From: Desulfotignum sp.
Lineage (GTDB): Bacteria; Desulfobacterota; Desulfobacteria; Desulfobacterales; Desulfobacteraceae
Assembly: GCA_011390635.1 (NCBI GenBank)
Contig: JAABSA010000009.1
Coordinates: forward strand, 1-64,000
Direction: 5' to 3'
DNA: 64,000 nucleotides
In this document: positions 62,601-64,000 of the stretch, piece after piece
How the letters are laid out: each line of letters opens with the position of its first letter
Numbering within the stretch: position 1 is the stretch's first letter
The notes under the pieces: generated by a model
What the model saw: only the letters and a program-made list of their open reading frames with translations
Database searches by the model: none
What the model was told of the DNA's origin: nothing
Program-made: the position numbers and the translations under genes

Positions 62601-64000
62601 CGTCATCAACGGCATCGGATCATCTTCCGACGGCCGGGGCAAGGCCATCGCCGCTCCTAATCCCAAGGGCCAGGTCCTCAGTGTCCAGCGCTGTTTTGAA
62701 CATGCCAGATCCGGTATCAGGCCCGAAGATATCGGATTTATCGAAGCCCACGGCACCTCCACCACCATCGGGGATGCGGCTGAACTGGAAACGTTGAACA
62801 CCTGGTACAAAAACAGCCATGCCGGTATCTCCTCCATTAAATCCCAGATCGGGCATCTGTTGGGTGCGGCCGGGGCTGCCGGTTTTTTAAAGGCCCTTCT
62901 GGCGGTAAACAAGGGTATCCAGCCGCCCAACGGGCAGTTTGAAACCCTTTCCAAAAACCATGATATGACAGGATCATCATTGTTTATTGTCAAGGACCCG
63001 GTAAAATGGGAGCGGTCTGACAACGCTCCCCGGAGGGCTGCAGTGTCATCCTATGGATTCGGGGGTATCAACTACCATATGGTGGTGCAGGAAATGACGT
63101 CCCGGTACCATGCCCTGCCCCGGGATATTTTCACGGATCCATCCTATGATTTTAATGATGACCGAATTGTGGTAGCAGGTCTCGGGGTATTTCTGCCCGG
63201 GGCCAGAAACACGGAAGAATTCTGGGAAAAACTGTCATCCGGTGAAAAACAGCTGTCCTATCTGGGAGAAGATCATTTTGACAATGATGCCTATGCAGCT
63301 TTTCCCAAAAACTCCATATACCGGCTGCCCAAAGTCAAGGCGGGGATTGTCAAAGATTTTCATTTCAACAATCTCAAATACCGGATGCCCCCCACCATGG
63401 TCAAATCCATTGAACGGGCCCAGATTTTCGGGCTGGAAGCAGCAGACGAAGCCCTGAAAGCTTCCGGCCTGTTGTCGGTGAACGGTGCACCCCCTAAAAC
63501 CGGTGTCATCCTGGGTACCATTTCCGGAGACCGCCAGAGCAAAAATATCATCCGGGTGAGAAAACAGTTTATCGCCAATGCCATCACCGCCTGTGACACG
63601 GTGGACAAAACCGCCTCCCGGGCGGTGGCAGACGAACTGGTGAACGCGATCCGGGAAACCATCCCTGAAAACAATGAAGACACCACCCCGGGGCTGTTGT
63701 CCAACATCATTTCCGGCCGCATTGCCAACCATTTCGGGCTTAATGGTGCCAATTACGTTATTGATGCCTCGTGCGCATCGGCCACCATTGCCATCAGAAA
63801 TGCAGCCCGGGCATTACAGCACAAGGACCTTGATTTTGTACTGGCCGGTGGCGTGGACTGCAACCTGTATCCTGCCGTACTCATGGCTTTCAAGCGCCTG
63901 GGGCTGTTGTCTGAAGGAGATTGCCATTTCTTTGATTCCAGGGCAGACGGATATGTCATGGGAGAAGGGGCTGCCATCCATGTGCTCACCACCTTGAAAA
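59635..64000 (+). CDS. Pfa-like polyketide/secondary-lipid megasynthase, N-terminal part
   Basis: The open frame runs at least 1455 codons and leaves the window. Order: two tandem nitropropane-dioxygenase/PfaD-like barrels (about 1-330 from MITRILQARLPLMIYTPVKV; about 335-620 from RLPLIQGPMANIS, with GGEAGGHVG as the flavin-loop), then ketosynthase 1 (about 690-1150; active Cys903 in DAACASS, EAHGTST, SIKSQIGHL), then ketosynthase 2 (from about 1175; Cys1380 in DASCASA). Pfa-like synthases of this shape occur in Desulfobacterium and Desulfatibacillum and make unusual lipids; having enoyl-reductase barrels at the N-terminus is unlike PfaA. RBS ATGGAGA precedes the ATG. Upstream sigma-54 signals suggest regulated expression. 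Confidence 0.85.
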   Translation, partial: MITRILQARLPLMIYTPVKVFDIQYCNAIYAAGALPVFDTEFLTRDDILQKTVLLSKENISFGLRFARADHELLAALEKEQISNLDVLVLPVSKTSDVPLKIPMGDTKLLLEIKDIGLTDMIAKADPHALVLKGNEAAGQVSKYSSFILLQWYLKNQDRPVFIHGGVGRYTGAGMLAAGASGFVMDTQVLLANEAPVSPAFKNLLAMVEEGDSTEISIQDKQVFRVFAKLGTKIVKELKQQAVLLGAGDDGEQKLYERISSEIVALDNPDAPFVQSLFYMGQDGLFARNFVQNSHTLSEIIHEFFTTIGKNLDHVDQFDPVTEHSAFARNQNTRLPLIQGPMANISDNPDFAAQVLEAGALPFFAVGSLPASLADDMLSRGHAKVPNCGAGLVGIEAFNPMVHKHLDMVKKYKIPYALFAGGIPSQVRDLEAAGTRTYLHTPSVPMMENAIKSGCVRFIFEGGEAGGHVGFLSSLVLWEAAIERLVAKNQDLSKLSLVFAGGISTCFASFFISGMTSFLAAKGACIGMQVGTAYLFSKEIVDTKSVTKQYQDIIIEKDETVVIGKSLGLASRTAPTEFAKMMKELEDSMIRENVSLDERKRAFEKKNIGSLLIGAKGFLPDFKRPGKEHYIWFKDEEHREKGNFLVGDSLAFFKTNVTIKEIHDTYFTAKSRLFHHLNQLEIFSSSQNKIQDEIAVVGMGCTLPDADTPEAFWENILHKRYSIKQMPDDRFDHALYYSPDRNAEDKTYTTLAGFVDHFAFDFERFGYAPDKAKRLSRSQQMVLTTAYKAVESAALLDENDHLICEDPQKTAVVIATCLSNELGNTLQLKYWFPQLVSMMEKTPAYAALSEEDRQHIRQALQDGLEGENKGYDPVHGMLLNIEASRIARHLGVRGANYVVDAACASSVTAVDAAVGELLSGEHDQVIVGGVNTHLAPESFIGFAKMGTLSAKGSYPFDQRADGFVLGEGSVVFVLKRMKDAIRDKNKIFGVINGIGSSSDGRGKAIAAPNPKGQVLSVQRCFEHARSGIRPEDIGFIEAHGTSTTIGDAAELETLNTWYKNSHAGISSIKSQIGHLLGAAGAAGFLKALLAVNKGIQPPNGQFETLSKNHDMTGSSLFIVKDPVKWERSDNAPRRAAVSSYGFGGINYHMVVQEMTSRYHALPRDIFTDPSYDFNDDRIVVAGLGVFLPGARNTEEFWEKLSSGEKQLSYLGEDHFDNDAYAAFPKNSIYRLPKVKAGIVKDFHFNNLKYRMPPTMVKSIERAQIFGLEAADEALKASGLLSVNGAPPKTGVILGTISGDRQSKNIIRVRKQFIANAITACDTVDKTASRAVADELVNAIRETIPENNEDTTPGLLSNIISGRIANHFGLNGANYVIDASCASATIAIRNAARALQHKDLDFVLAGGVDCNLYPAVLMAFKRLGLLSEGDCHFFDSRADGYVMGEGAAIHVLTTLK

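Overview
The window looks like a chromosomal segment of a sulfate-reducing deltaproteobacterium, most likely Desulfobacteraceae (Desulfotignum, Desulfobacter or Desulfobacula-like; inferred from gene content, not from a marker gene). The main evidence is a complete carbon-monoxide dehydrogenase/acetyl-CoA synthase operon beside fhs and folD (the Wood-Ljungdahl core), a UGA-interrupted Hdr-like iron-sulfur selenoprotein, and the start of a Pfa-like secondary-lipid megasynthase. Genes have strong GGAGG-type ribosome binding sites and are densely packed from about 18.8 kb onward. No tRNA, rRNA or CRISPR array was seen.

Region 1 (1-18.6 kb) is an accessory zone, AT-richer and loosely packed. It opens with a decayed IS605-type element (interrupted tnpB on the minus strand, frameshifted tnpA on the plus strand). 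A two-gene unit follows: a pseudo-ATPase/radical-SAM fusion and a DruA-like DUF4338 protein with an additional N-terminal helix-turn-helix. Then come an MFS transporter, four FMN flavodoxin-fold proteins (two with iron-sulfur-flavoprotein cysteine motifs), a Crp/Fnr regulator, a broken AhpD-like gene, a haloacid dehalogenase, small DUF proteins, an MttB-like methyltransferase divergent from a homocysteine S-methyltransferase, a GDSL esterase, a lipoprotein, and a vapBC toxin-antitoxin pair. A degenerate repeat of up to about 125 bp recurs seven times in this zone, always between genes and always in the same orientation. I did not see it in the rest of the window.

Region 2 (18.8-31.9 kb) holds an ADP-ribosylglycohydrolase-like gene, a second radical SAM protein, a DUF3524 glycosyltransferase (tRNA-queuosine mannosyltransferase family), a TIGR03790 exported protein directly abutting a cNMP-binding/patatin protein, and a three-gene envelope operon (LolA-like, AMIN-beta-barrel, membrane coiled-coil). 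A DUF134 regulator with a DUF5320 protein and an Epd/GAPDH-type dehydrogenase follow.

Region 3 (32-45.4 kb) is the carbon core. The minus-strand operon is acsD-cooS-acsB-acsC-acsE-orf98-cooC. Perfect hairpins lie in three successive gaps: acsB/acsC, acsC/acsE and acsE/orf98. fhs and folD run divergently. Together they make formyl- and methylene-tetrahydrofolate, pass a methyl group from methyl-tetrahydrofolate (AcsE) to the corrinoid protein (AcsCD), and join it to CO from CooS on AcsB. In a sulfate reducer the pathway may run oxidatively or reductively.

Region 4 (45.4-64 kb) contains hrpA, the selenoprotein with a bSECIS-like hairpin, a parA-parB-ispH/ubiA-fapA operon (the ispH and ubiA domains are fused), an acyltransferase, and a sigma-54 activator divergent from a truncated-by-window megasynthase. 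The megasynthase has two enoyl-reductase-like barrels followed by two ketosynthases, and a candidate -24/-12 promoter with an upstream palindrome precedes it.
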